From assembly GCF_000829455.1 (NCBI RefSeq), contig NZ_JXAK01000051.1, forward strand, positions 1-53,448: 53,448 bases of DNA. The letters run 5' to 3'. Made by a program: the position numbers and the translations under genes. Below, one piece after another: positions 43,073 to 51,646 of this stretch; the stretch's first letter is position 1; the number at the start of each line of letters is the position of its first letter. A model generated the notes under the pieces. That model did no database searches, was not told the DNA's origin, and worked only from the letters and a program-made list of their open reading frames with translations. The stretch comes from Gordoniibacillus kamchatkensis. Its GTDB lineage: Bacteria; Bacillota; Bacilli; Paenibacillales; NBRC-103111.

Positions 43073-43909
43073 TTGGAAGCAAAGGAAGGAGCTTTTCGCG
43101 GATTTAACGGGGCGGAGCTGTTTTACCGGAAAGTGAGCAAACCGGAGGCGGCTGCCAAAGGAGCGATTATTGCCGTTCATGGACACGGCGACCATAGCGG
43201 CGGCTTGCAAAACATTTGCGACAAGCTGGCGGAGAACGGTTATATCGTTTACGCCTTTGATATGAGGGGACATGGGCGAAGTCCGGGCATACGGGGGTTT
43301 ATCCGCACTTGGGACGAGTACATAGGGGATCTTCATGCGTTCCGGGAAATGGCTGCTGCGGACGCTCCGGGGCTGCCTTTATTTATCGTGGCGCACAGCC
43401 TCGGCGGGGTCGTCGTTCTGGACTATGCGATGCAGCGCGGCCAAGGGGTGTCGGGACTTCTGTTGATCGCTCCGGCCATTTCTTACGAAGCTACGCTCTT
43501 CGAAAAAATGCTTATCGCCTGCCTGGGCAAGCTGAAGCCCGATTTTACGAAACAACAAACGGGAAATGCCGATTTGCTGACCCAAGACCCCGATATTTTG
43601 GCCAGATTGACTAGCGACCCGCTGCGTCACAACACCGTAACTCCCGGCTTGGGCTTCGGCTTAATGCGGGCTGTGGCGAGAATAACGAACGGTGCGCACT
43701 CGATTCGGACGCCTTTGCTGCTGCAATACGGACTTGCAGATAAAATTACGCCCCCGGCGAAGCTGAGGCAATTTTTTCAAGCCGTCGGTTCTGCGGATAA
43801 ACAGCAATACGAATACGACGCCATGCGGCACCGCCCGTTCGACGACGTGGGGCGGGAACATTTTATGGCGCATATGTTAAGCTGGCTGGATCGGCATATA
43901 AGTACATAG
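43073..43909 (+). CDS. Alpha/beta hydrolase, monoacylglycerol-lipase-like
   Basis: A 278-residue serine hydrolase. The oxyanion motif is AVHGHGDHSGGLQNICDKLA (about 35-54), then VYAFDMRGHGRSPG, the nucleophile elbow FIVAHSLGGVVVLDYA (Ser about 107), the acid in YGLADKITPP and the catalytic His in YDAMRHRPFDDVGRE. This HGxGDHSGR-like start is typical of monoglyceride lipase/lysophospholipase homologues. A TTG at 43073 is the start, with AGGGGG nine bases upstream. A terminator follows. Confidence 0.88.
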   Translation: MEAKEGAFRGFNGAELFYRKVSKPEAAAKGAIIAVHGHGDHSGGLQNICDKLAENGYIVYAFDMRGHGRSPGIRGFIRTWDEYIGDLHAFREMAAADAPGLPLFIVAHSLGGVVVLDYAMQRGQGVSGLLLIAPAISYEATLFEKMLIACLGKLKPDFTKQQTGNADLLTQDPDILARLTSDPLRHNTVTPGLGFGLMRAVARITNGAHSIRTPLLLQYGLADKITPPAKLRQFFQAVGSADKQQYEYDAMRHRPFDDVGREHFMAHMLSWLDRHIST

Positions 43910-43921
43910 TAGAGAAGAAGA

Positions 43922-43949
43922 GGGGCACCCGCGGGGTAGCCCCATTTTT
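43922..43949 (+). terminator. Terminator between hydrolase and kinase-like gene
   Basis: GGGGC and GCCCC close a hairpin with the loop ACCCGCGGGGTA, followed by ATTTTTG. It lies 13 bases after the hydrolase stop and just before the ribosome site of the next gene. Confidence 0.75.
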
Positions 43950-43968
43950 GCATAAAGGAGGGTTAACG

Positions 43969-44874
43969 TTGGATGCGATGATCGTGTCGCAAATTGCCCG
44001 CGACGTGTTCGGTACGGAGCCGCTTAAGCTGGAAAGGATGACGATAGGCAGAATGAACGTAGTATACAGCGTCGCGCTTCCGGAGCGGGAAGTTATCGTA
44101 AGGATGAATGAAAATCCTTTCGTCTTGAAAGGTACGTCGCGCAACATCGCCGTATTGGCACGCATGGGGCTGCCTGTCCCGAAAGTGATCGCCGAGGACT
44201 TGACGAAAGAGCGGTATCCTTTTCATTTCATCGTCTTGGGCAAAATGCCCGGACGGGATTTAGGGCTGGAATTGCCGAATATGACGAGAGAGCAAGTGAC
44301 GAGACTGGCGGAAGCTATCGTTTCTTATCAGCGGCAAATGGCGAACCTTCCGCTCGGATCCGGGTACGGCTGGGTGCCGATTGGCGATAAGGGCGAGTTT
44401 GCTTCTTGGACGGACATTGTCTGCCGCGATTTCAACAGCGGTCTGCCTAATGCGCAGAAAGAACTGGCCCCTGCGGAGATTGAACGTATCGAAAAGCGGC
44501 TCGAACGCCTTGCTCCTTATCTGGATCAGGTCCGGCCTGTCTGTTTCCTGGACGATGTCACGACCAAGAACGTCATGATTTTAAACGGAGAGCTGCAGGG
44601 CATCGTAGACCTAGACTGCGTATGCTACGGAGATCCTCTGTATATGATTTCGCTTACGCAAACCGCCATCTGCGCCGACATCGGTCAAGCGGATTTATTT
44701 TATATCGATGAGCTGTGCCGGGTTTGGGGCCTGGCGGATGAGCAGAGGCAGATCGTCGATTTTTATTCTTTGCTTTTCGCCATGACGTTTCTGGGATATT
44801 TCGGAGACGACGTTAGCGGATATCGGCGCATGCTGTCGCATATCAAGCGATGGACGGCAGCGCTGGACCGGTAA
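43969..44874 (+). CDS. APH-family phosphotransferase
   Basis: A 301-residue protein kinase-like fold. RNIAVLARMGLPVPKVIAED is the N-lobe helix region, MTREQVTRLAEAIVSYQRQM the linker, and CFLDDVTTKNVMILNGELQG followed by IVDLDCVCYGDPLYMISLTQ the catalytic and metal loops. The usual HxDxxxxN has Leu in place of His (LDDVTTKN) while the Asp and Asn are kept; similar families read LDDxTTKN. Target unknown; resistance to aminoglycosides should not be assumed. AAAGGAGGG six bases before a TTG at 43969 sets the start. Confidence 0.78.
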   Translation: MDAMIVSQIARDVFGTEPLKLERMTIGRMNVVYSVALPEREVIVRMNENPFVLKGTSRNIAVLARMGLPVPKVIAEDLTKERYPFHFIVLGKMPGRDLGLELPNMTREQVTRLAEAIVSYQRQMANLPLGSGYGWVPIGDKGEFASWTDIVCRDFNSGLPNAQKELAPAEIERIEKRLERLAPYLDQVRPVCFLDDVTTKNVMILNGELQGIVDLDCVCYGDPLYMISLTQTAICADIGQADLFYIDELCRVWGLADEQRQIVDFYSLLFAMTFLGYFGDDVSGYRRMLSHIKRWTAALDR

Positions 44875-44909
44875 AAGGAGGCCGGCGCGTTCGGCGCGCG
44901 CAGCCTTTG
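44874..44909 (+). terminator. Terminator-like hairpin after the APH-like gene
   Basis: AAAGGAGGCCGGCGCG and CGCGCGCAGCCTTT pair imperfectly around TTCGG, followed by GTTAAAGTTT. The T run is poor, so confidence is moderate. Confidence 0.55.
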
Positions 44910-45017
44910 TTAAAGTTTGAGTCTCATATTGTGTAAATATTCAACGGTCTTAATGATAATTTCATTAAATTTTCAGCTTTGTAGGTTATGCTATGTAGAT
45001 GGGGGGAAGGTGAACAT

Positions 45018-45629
45018 ATGAAAGAAACGATGATGGCGTTCATTGGACATTACGGTTATGCCGCCGTTTTCATATCCATGATGCTGGGAATTATCGGCTT
45101 GCCGCTCCCCGTTGAGTTTGTGATGCTGTTTGCGGGCTCCATAGTGGCGGCAACCCAATTGCATATGACGGGGCTCATCGCTGCCGCCTGGCTCGGCGCA
45201 ATTGCCGGCATGAGCGTGAATTACGGGCTCGGGAGAACGGTTGGAATCGCCTCCATCGGCAAGGTAACGAAATATATCCATTTGGACGAAAACAAGCTGA
45301 CCCAGCTCGCCGTCCGGTTCCAGAAATCCGGCCCCGCCTTGATCGTGATCGGCTATTTCGTAGCCGGTTTGCGCCACGCCGTTCCATTCATCGCGGGCGC
45401 AAGCGGGATGCCCTACAAAAAATTTATCGTCTACGCATGGAGCGGCGGGCTGCTGTGGATTTCGGCATTCGCTCTGTTCGGGCAAAAGTTCGGGCGTCAC
45501 TGGCATAGCCTGATAAAATGGCTCCATCATCCCGTCGCGGTGCTGGCCATCGTGATCGTCCTATGCCTTGCATTATTGCTGAAGAAGAAGATTTTCTCAT
45601 CGCTTTCTCATGCTTCCGGCGTCAAATAA
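45018..45629 (+). CDS. DedA-family membrane protein
   Basis: A 203-residue protein with about five membrane helices. GIIGLPLPVEFVMLFAGSIV (about 22-41) is the re-entrant loop with the conserved Glu (E in PVE), and VIGYFVAGLRHAVPFIAGAS carries the Arg motif typical of DedA. DedA proteins include undecaprenyl phosphate and phospholipid transporters, which fits with the PAP2 gene behind. ATG 45018 has GGAAGG. First of a co-oriented run to 48832. No clear promoter is seen upstream. Confidence 0.88.
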   Translation: MKETMMAFIGHYGYAAVFISMMLGIIGLPLPVEFVMLFAGSIVAATQLHMTGLIAAAWLGAIAGMSVNYGLGRTVGIASIGKVTKYIHLDENKLTQLAVRFQKSGPALIVIGYFVAGLRHAVPFIAGASGMPYKKFIVYAWSGGLLWISAFALFGQKFGRHWHSLIKWLHHPVAVLAIVIVLCLALLLKKKIFSSLSHASGVK

Positions 45630-45662
45630 CATTCACGATAAGCAACAAGGAGGAACAAGATT

Positions 45663-46286
45663 GTGTTGCAACTAGACTACCAGCTTTTTCAACTGATTAA
45701 CGGGTTAGCCGGGACGGCTTCCTTTTTGAACCCGGTGATGCGCTTTTTGGCGCAGGACGGCGAATATATGTTTTACCTCGGGGTCATCGTTTATTGGTTT
45801 ATCCGTACCGAATCCAACCGGCGAATGATCGTCCAAGCCGTGACGGCGGCGTGCCTGGCGCTAGGTGTGAGCGGCTTGATCGGGGACTTGTTCTATCGCG
45901 ACCGGCCGTTTGTCGCGCATAAGGTGTTCCAATTGATTCCGCATGCCGCTAACGCTTCATTCCCAAGCGATCATGCCATCGGAGCGTTCGTCATAGCGAC
46001 GACGATTTGGCTTTTCCGAAAGAGAGACGGGAGATTGTGGCTCGTATTGGCGGCCTGCGTCGCCGTTTCGCGAGTTTGGACCGGCGTTCACTATCCGTCC
46101 GACGTAGTCGGCGGCGCTTTGATCGGCATTGCCGTCGCGGCGGGCGTGCATCAATTGTTCGCGCGCTCGCGCTTTGCGCAGAAGGGGCTGTATGCCGGCA
46201 TTGGCCTGTACGAACGGCTTGAGCACAAAATTTGGCCGAAAAGGCCGGAGACCTTGACAGTAACCCCACCAGGCGTACAGAAATAG
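45663..46286 (+). CDS. PAP2-family phosphatase
   Basis: A 207-residue membrane phosphatase with six helices. The three catalytic motifs are GDLFYRDRPF (phosphate loop, RxRP-type), ASFPSDHAIGAFVIATTI (PSDH) and SRVWTGVHYPSDVVGGALIG (SRxxxxxHxxxD, with His nucleophile). BcrC-like enzymes dephosphorylate undecaprenyl pyrophosphate. GTG start with AGGAGG ten bases upstream, 33 bases after the DedA stop. Lipid-carrier recycling together with DedA is a reasonable inference. Confidence 0.87.
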   Translation: MLQLDYQLFQLINGLAGTASFLNPVMRFLAQDGEYMFYLGVIVYWFIRTESNRRMIVQAVTAACLALGVSGLIGDLFYRDRPFVAHKVFQLIPHAANASFPSDHAIGAFVIATTIWLFRKRDGRLWLVLAACVAVSRVWTGVHYPSDVVGGALIGIAVAAGVHQLFARSRFAQKGLYAGIGLYERLEHKIWPKRPETLTVTPPGVQK

Positions 46287-46324
46287 TTGTCATGCGTATC
46301 GCTACGATAGAAAGGAGGGGCAGC

Positions 46325-47374
46325 TTGAGTCATTCGTCTGCATGGTGCTCGGCTCTGGCCGCGGTAACGCTCGCTTTGGCTGTTCTGGGAGGCTGCTCCG
46401 CGGCAGGCGGCGTACCTTCCCAAGACGGGGCGTCGCAAACAGCGGAACAGCCACCGGCCGTACCGTCGAAATCGCCGGGCGTGGAGCCTCCGGCGGTGCA
46501 AACGCCGGCATCGCCGGCGCCCACTGCTCCGGCCGCGCCGGCGACCGGTACGGTGCCTGCGCCGACTCCTGCGCCGGTCACAGCGCCGGCCAAGCAGCCG
46601 TCGGCTCCCGCTGCGACAGGGAAGCTGCCAACGCCTGACCATATCGTCATCGTCATCGAAGAGAACCACTCGTACGAGCAAATCGTCGGCAACCCGAAAG
46701 CACCTTACTTCAACGAGCTGATCAAGGAAGGGGCGCTCATGACGAAGTCGTACGCCGTGGCGCATCCGAGCCAGCCTAACTACTTGGCGTTATTTTCCGG
46801 CTCCACCCAAGGCATGACCAGCGACAAGTGCGGCGAAACGTATGCCTCTGCGAATTTGGCGACCGAGCTTCTGGACAAGAAACTTTCGTTCGCCGGCTAC
46901 TCCGAAGATATGCCGAAGGCCGGCTATACCGGGTGCTCCTCCCGAGGCTATGCGCGCAAGCATAACCCGTGGGTGCAATTTACGAACGTGCCGGCCGAGC
47001 TGAATCAACCTTTGACCTCGTTCCCGAAAAATTTCAGCCAGTTGCCGGCCGTATCGTTCGTCATACCGAACCACCAGGACGATATGCACGACGGCACGGT
47101 CGAACAAGCCGACAAATGGCTGAAGGACAATCTCGGCGCTTACGTCGATTGGGCTGCGTCCCATAACAGTTTGCTTCTCGTTACTTGGGATGAAGACGAC
47201 AACTCCAGGAACAATCATATCCCTACCTTTTTCGTCGGACCGATGGTGAAGCCCGGACAATACGACACAACTGTCAATCATTACTCCGTACTGCGCACCA
47301 TTGAGGAAATGTATGGGCTGAAGCCGCTCGGGAACAGCGAGTCCCAGCAGCCGATAACGTCGATATGGAGATAG
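46325..47374 (+). CDS. Phosphoesterase-family (acid phosphatase/PLC-like) lipoprotein
   Basis: A 349-residue lipoprotein. The signal ends in a lipobox LAVLGGCSAAGG (Cys about 24), then a ~75-residue Pro/Ala/Thr linker, then a catalytic domain beginning DHIVIVIEENHSYEQIVGNP (PF04185-type, EENHS), with VAHPSQPNYLALFSGSTQGM, then FVIPNHQDDMHDG and LLVTWDEDDNSRNNHIPTFF. Members are acid phosphatases or phospholipase-C-like. The TTG at 46325 with AAAGGAGGGG is preferred over upstream ATG 46292. Anchored outside the membrane. Confidence 0.82.
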   Translation: MSHSSAWCSALAAVTLALAVLGGCSAAGGVPSQDGASQTAEQPPAVPSKSPGVEPPAVQTPASPAPTAPAAPATGTVPAPTPAPVTAPAKQPSAPAATGKLPTPDHIVIVIEENHSYEQIVGNPKAPYFNELIKEGALMTKSYAVAHPSQPNYLALFSGSTQGMTSDKCGETYASANLATELLDKKLSFAGYSEDMPKAGYTGCSSRGYARKHNPWVQFTNVPAELNQPLTSFPKNFSQLPAVSFVIPNHQDDMHDGTVEQADKWLKDNLGAYVDWAASHNSLLLVTWDEDDNSRNNHIPTFFVGPMVKPGQYDTTVNHYSVLRTIEEMYGLKPLGNSESQQPITSIWR

Positions 47375-47392
47375 GCGGGGGGAGGGAACCAC

Positions 47393-48085
47393 TTGCACTT
47401 GCAGCCGATTCTAAAAACAGAACAGTTAGCGAAGCTGCATCCGACCGGCGAGCGGCCGTTTTTATTTTCCGAGGTCGATATCGAGGTATTTCCGCAAAAT
47501 TCCATTGCGCTGGTAGGAGCGTCCGGCCAAGGCAAGTCGACTCTGCTTCGGATGCTGGCCCGGCTGGAGCAAGCGGACGGCGGCGCCATGCTGCTGCACG
47601 GCGTGCCGTCCGGGCAATGGGCCCCGACCGAGTGGCGGAAGAGGATCAGCTATGTTCCGCAAGCGCCGGTCGTGCTGCCGACAACGGTTGAGGACAATCT
47701 GGCTACGGTCAGCAAGCTGCACCGCACGGAGTTCGATCGCGAGCTGGCCCGCCGGTGCATGGAGGCGGTCGGACTCGGCCACATCGGCTGGAGCAAAAAC
47801 GCCGCGGAGCTATCCGGCGGTGAACGCCAGCGGCTGCAGCTCGTTCGGTCGCTGCTTCTCCGCGCGGAAATTTATTTGCTTGACGAGGTGACGTCTTCTT
47901 TGGATACGGAAAGCAAGGACATGGTGGAACGGCTGCTGCTTCATTGGTGCGACAGCGAGGGAACGGCCTTCATCTGGATCACTCACGATCCGGAGCAAGC
48001 GAGCAAAATCGGAAAGCGGACGTGGCAGCTCGCCGGCGGCAAGCTGCATGAAGTGTCGGCGCCAGCGGCGGAGGACGTGAAGTAA
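47393..48085 (+). CDS. fetA: ABC ATP-binding protein, FetA-like
   Basis: A 230-residue ATPase. Walker A is VGASGQGKSTLLRMLARLEQ, signature ELSGGERQRLQLVRSLLL and Walker B AEIYLLDEVTSSLD, then TAFIWITHDPEQASKIG. The next gene is a FetB permease starting immediately after the stop, so this is the FetAB iron(-export) transporter described in Escherichia coli (YbbL/YbbM). TTG start with GGGGGGAGGG upstream. It is 18 bases after the lipoprotein gene, so part of the same run. Confidence 0.82.
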   Translation: MHLQPILKTEQLAKLHPTGERPFLFSEVDIEVFPQNSIALVGASGQGKSTLLRMLARLEQADGGAMLLHGVPSGQWAPTEWRKRISYVPQAPVVLPTTVEDNLATVSKLHRTEFDRELARRCMEAVGLGHIGWSKNAAELSGGERQRLQLVRSLLLRAEIYLLDEVTSSLDTESKDMVERLLLHWCDSEGTAFIWITHDPEQASKIGKRTWQLAGGKLHEVSAPAAEDVK

Positions 48086-48832
48086 ATGTCGTCATTCGCT
48101 CTTCTGTTCACGCTTTCATTTGTCGTCGTTACGATGGCTCTATCGAGGTGGCAGAAGCTCGGGCTGGAGAAGGATATCGCCATTAGCGCAGTCCGGGCGG
48201 CGGTGCAGCTTCTGGCCATCGGGTATGTGCTGCTGTTCGTTTTTCGCACTGAACATCCCTTGCTTATCATTCTCATTATCGCCATTATGATAACGGTCGC
48301 TTCCTGGAATGCGGGCCAAAGGGGCAAAGGGTTAAAGGGCATTCACTGGCGCATCGCTCTGTCGATCGCAATAACGGAAATCGCCATGATGGCGCTCATG
48401 ATAGGACTGCACATCATCCAGCCGACGCCGCAATACATAATTCCGATCAGCGGGATGACGGTCGGCAACGCCATGATCGTAGCCGGCTTGTTTTTGAATC
48501 AGATGAAGCGGGAGCTCGATGCGTCGCGCGGCGACATCGAGGCGCTGCTGGCGCTCGGCGCAACGGCGCGGCAGGCGATCCAACCGTCGCTAAAACGTGC
48601 CGTCAAATCGAGCATGATCCCGACGATCGACGGCATGAAGACGGTCGGGCTCGTCCAGCTGCCCGGCATGATGACCGGCATGATCGTAGCCGGCGCCAAC
48701 CCGGTGGAAGCGGTGCGCTACCAAATCCTTATCATGTTCTCGTTAACGTCTGCCGCTGCCATTACCAGCATCCTGTTAAGCTTGTTGACCTATATGCTAT
48801 GGTTCACGAAAGAGAGCAGCCTGCGCCGCTAA
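48086..48832 (+). CDS. fetB: FetB/YbbM-type iron-export permease
   Basis: A 248-residue membrane protein of the UPF0014 family. Helices include SFALLFTLSFVVVTMALSRW, AVRAAVQLLAIGYVLLFVFR and PTPQYIIPISGMTVGNAMIV; the ALGATARQAIQPSLKRAVKS loop is the ATPase contact and MKTVGLVQLPGMMTGMIVAG is the signature of the family. The ATG immediately follows the fetA stop. In E. coli FetAB protects against iron and oxidative stress. Confidence 0.87.
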   Translation: MSSFALLFTLSFVVVTMALSRWQKLGLEKDIAISAVRAAVQLLAIGYVLLFVFRTEHPLLIILIIAIMITVASWNAGQRGKGLKGIHWRIALSIAITEIAMMALMIGLHIIQPTPQYIIPISGMTVGNAMIVAGLFLNQMKRELDASRGDIEALLALGATARQAIQPSLKRAVKSSMIPTIDGMKTVGLVQLPGMMTGMIVAGANPVEAVRYQILIMFSLTSAAAITSILLSLLTYMLWFTKESSLRR

Positions 48833-48854
48833 GCGGCACAGGCTGTGTCTTTTG
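48818..48854 (+). terminator. Terminator overlapping the fetB stop
   Basis: AGCCTGCGCCGCT and AGCGGCACAGGCT pair with one mismatch, with the fetB TAA at the tip, followed by GTGTCTTTT. Confidence 0.7.
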
Positions 48855-48920
48855 CGCGGAAAGCCGCCAGCGTCAAGGCGCGGGCGGGAACAACATGCAA
48901 GGACGTGCAAGGGCGTATCG

Positions 48921-49598
48921 TCAGTCCACGCTTTGAATGACAAGCAGCAGGCCTGTCCGCACGCGCACCGTTCCTTCCTCGGCCAGGAGCACGTTGCTGA
49001 CGCCGAGCGACTGTCCGATGCGCAGCGTCGCGTCGCGGAGCGGGTATTGGAAGCCCTCCAGCGTAATGCCGGTCACTTCCGCGCTTAGCGGCAGCAAGGA
49101 CACTTGCCGGAAACGCCCGCGCCGCACGGTAGCCGCACCTTCGCCGCTGCCTGCGACGAGCCGGATTTCGTTGTGCCGGTCGACGATTCGGCACGGAATG
49201 CCGCTGGCGCCGCCGAGCTGCAGCAAGTGGACATTGGCCAGCGAGTGGTCGAACCGCGTGCCGAGCGCTCCGAGCAGCACGATCTCGGCCGGCTTCGGAT
49301 CCCGTTCCAGCGCATAGCGAAAAGCAAGCTCCGTATCCGTCCAGTTTTTATCGATCGGATCGCATGCGTCGGTCTCGTCGCTGCCATGCCGAATTTGCTC
49401 CAGCTCTTCCGCCGATACGGAATCGAAATCGCCCAGCGCAAGCATCGGCCTCAAACCGTGCCGCACGAGAAACAATGCGCCCCGGTCCGCGCCGATCAGC
49501 ACGTCGTCCGGGCGAATTTCGTCCAAGGCCCAATCCCCCAGCTCGCCACCGGAGGCGATGACGACTCGCCGTGCCTCCTGTTCACCGTTTAATCCCAT
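48921..49598 (-). CDS. thiN: Thiamine pyrophosphokinase
   Basis: A 225-residue enzyme converting thiamine to thiamine diphosphate. VLIGADRGALFLVRHGLRPM (about 34-53), LALGDFDSVSAEELEQI, the metal-binding DKNWTDTELAFRYALER and LLGALGTRFDHSLANVHLLQ are the family blocks. The C-terminal beta-barrel (SLLPLSAEVTGITLEGFQYP) binds thiamine. ATG 49598 with GGAGAGG further upstream than ideal (13 bases). Convergent with fetB. No THI-box riboswitch is visible upstream. Confidence 0.9.
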   Translation of the reverse strand: MGLNGEQEARRVVIASGGELGDWALDEIRPDDVLIGADRGALFLVRHGLRPMLALGDFDSVSAEELEQIRHGSDETDACDPIDKNWTDTELAFRYALERDPKPAEIVLLGALGTRFDHSLANVHLLQLGGASGIPCRIVDRHNEIRLVAGSGEGAATVRRGRFRQVSLLPLSAEVTGITLEGFQYPLRDATLRIGQSLGVSNVLLAEEGTVRVRTGLLLVIQSVD

Positions 49599-49623
49599 TC
49601 AGTTTCACGCCTCTCCAATCCCG

Positions 49624-50667
49624 TTAACGGGCTTTCGCCGTACCGAACTGCATCCAGCGCGACCGCGTGGCGAGCTGGAGCGCGGCAAACACCCAGTAGG
49701 CTGCCGCCGCTGCCAGCATTGCCATGAATACCGACCAGGCCGGCATCGGCGGATGCACCGGCACGCCCGGGGGATTCCACAGGCTGATAGCATATATGCT
49801 AAGCGCGAGCAGCGGCGACAAGACGATCCAATCCCATCTCTCCCAGCGGCGGTCTTCCGCAAGCCAGTAAAATGCGTCGAATAAGAACGCGGCCAGCACG
49901 AGGAAATACGGCACCGTCGACTCCGGATAGTTGGATGCATGATACGCGGCATTCGTTATCGTCCGGAACAGGACGTACGCCGCCGCGGCAGCCGTCCCTG
50001 CAAACCGGAACAAGCCGAACTGGCGGATGAAGCGGAAGACGAACATGCAGGCGAAGGTGCCGTACACGCCGTACAGCCAATCGGGAATGCCGCCGTAAAT
50101 TTGCGATTTCGGATCGCGCACGAATTGCAGCACTTCCTCGGACGCGATCGGCTTGCCGATCTGAAACAAGTGATAGCAAATGACGCCTTGCTCTTGCTGC
50201 AGAAGCGGGAACCAGAAGTCCTCGAGAACGGCAACCGACAGCGCCAATATCGTTAGATTGCGCAACCGGCCGCTGATCCAACCGTCCCGGTAATCGTCCT
50301 CGACCATCAAAATGGTGCCGACGATCATAAGCGCCGTGCCGATATAAAAGACGGAATGCGACGGGCTCCACGTCGTCAGATCGATGCCGAAAATGCGGTG
50401 CCAAGCTTCGTCGACCGGAATGGCGATGAAGAACAGCAGGAAGCCGAGACCGGTCACCTTCAGCGGCTTGCTGTGCGCCAGCTCGTTTTGGCGAATGCCG
50501 TATACCCAGAGCGCGACGGCCAGCGCCAGCCCGATCGTGTTGACGATGTGCGGCAGCTCGGTCGTCTCCCGCAAATATTTGAAATGGTACGAAGCGTCCC
50601 ACGATGCCCCAAGCATCTTGATGCCAAAGGCGGCCATCCAGAGGCCGTACAACAAGTTGCGCTGCAT
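49624..50667 (-). CDS. Polytopic membrane protein of unknown function
   Basis: A 347-residue protein with eight or nine membrane helices (for example LGFLLFFIAIPVDEAWHRIF, SVFYIGTALMIVGTILMVED, VFMAMLAAAAAYWVFAALQL). Conserved-looking polar residues occur inside helices: ASWDASYHFKYLRETTELPH, PVDEAWHRIFG, SPSHSVFYIG. That His/Asp pattern suggests a metal or haem site, but I do not recognise the family. AAAGGGGGG before ATG 50667. The thiN gene starts 25 bases downstream, so both may be co-transcribed. Confidence 0.7.
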   Translation of the reverse strand: MQRNLLYGLWMAAFGIKMLGASWDASYHFKYLRETTELPHIVNTIGLALAVALWVYGIRQNELAHSKPLKVTGLGFLLFFIAIPVDEAWHRIFGIDLTTWSPSHSVFYIGTALMIVGTILMVEDDYRDGWISGRLRNLTILALSVAVLEDFWFPLLQQEQGVICYHLFQIGKPIASEEVLQFVRDPKSQIYGGIPDWLYGVYGTFACMFVFRFIRQFGLFRFAGTAAAAAYVLFRTITNAAYHASNYPESTVPYFLVLAAFLFDAFYWLAEDRRWERWDWIVLSPLLALSIYAISLWNPPGVPVHPPMPAWSVFMAMLAAAAAYWVFAALQLATRSRWMQFGTAKAR

Positions 50668-50863
50668 AATGAATCGCCCCCCTTTACAAGTGACTTCGTA
50701 TCGCGATAATTCATTCTATGTTTTCTATCATAGCGGCATGTGCGCCGGCCATGAAGTGATTGTAGTCACGTGACCGGTCATAGTATAATAAATTTCTGCC
50801 TGCATTTGTCCTGCCTTTCTATTATAGCAGCAAAACTATCAGCTTGTGAGGAGATTTCACCCA

Positions 50864-51601
50864 ATGGCTCTTTGGGGCACGATTGTCAACGCCGCGGCCA
50901 TCATCGTCGGCGGCTTGCTGGGCATTTGCCTGCCGGGCATTCCGGAGCGGGTCAAACGTACGGTCATGCAAGGTCTCGGGCTCGCCGTCGGGGTGCTGGG
51001 GCTGTCGATGGCTTTGAAGACGGACAACCTGCTCATCATGATCGTCAGCCTCGTTATCGGCGGCTTGCTGGGCGAATGGCTGCAAATCGAGCGCAGGCTC
51101 GAGCAGGCGGGGGAATGGCTGGAGCGCAAAAGCGGGGCTCTGTCGAAAGGGCGCGGCAAGTTCGCCGAAGGCTTCGTTACGACGACGCTCATCTACTGCG
51201 TCGGGGCGATGGCCATCCTCGGCTCGATCGACAGCGGACTGCGCCACAACCATCTCATTTTGTATACGAAATCGATGCTCGACGGCTTTTCCTCGATCAT
51301 TTTCGCTTCCACTTTGGGTGTGGGCGTCCTGTTTTCGGCGTTGCCGGTATTTGTATACCAGGGGGCCATCGCCCTCTGCGCATCGCTCATTACACTGCTC
51401 GTCGGCGACGAGATGCTTGGCGCGATGATCAAGGAAGTGTCGGCGGTCGGCGGCGTGCTCATTATCGGCATCGGCCTCAACGTACTGGAAATCAAACGCG
51501 TTCACGTCGGCAACTTGCTTCCCTCGCTGCTCATTGCCGCGCTGTCGGTGCCGCTCTCGCAGAAGCTGACGCTTCTGTACCACATGTGGGTCGGTTCCTG
51601 A
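50864..51601 (+). CDS. DUF554-family membrane protein
   Basis: A 245-residue protein with about seven helices. It begins GTIVNAAAIIVGGLLGICLP, the DUF554 start, then GLGLAVGVLGLSMALKT and FVTTTLIYCVGAMAILGSID and ends LLPSLLIAALSVPLSQKLTL. DUF554 (YqgA/YdfK) proteins are probable transporters of unknown cargo. Start 50864 with GAGGAG nine bases upstream. A strong terminator follows. Confidence 0.85.
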   Translation: MALWGTIVNAAAIIVGGLLGICLPGIPERVKRTVMQGLGLAVGVLGLSMALKTDNLLIMIVSLVIGGLLGEWLQIERRLEQAGEWLERKSGALSKGRGKFAEGFVTTTLIYCVGAMAILGSIDSGLRHNHLILYTKSMLDGFSSIIFASTLGVGVLFSALPVFVYQGAIALCASLITLLVGDEMLGAMIKEVSAVGGVLIIGIGLNVLEIKRVHVGNLLPSLLIAALSVPLSQKLTLLYHMWVGS

Positions 51602-51607
51602 CCATAC

Positions 51608-51646
51608 AACGACGAGGCTGCCCGGTCGGCGGCCTCGTCGTTTTTT
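51608..51646. terminator. Strong bidirectional terminator
   Basis: AACGACGAGGC pairs with GCCTCGTCGTT across a short GC-rich loop, followed by a T run. It lies between DUF554 (plus) and the response regulator (minus), whose stop it touches. Confidence 0.9.
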
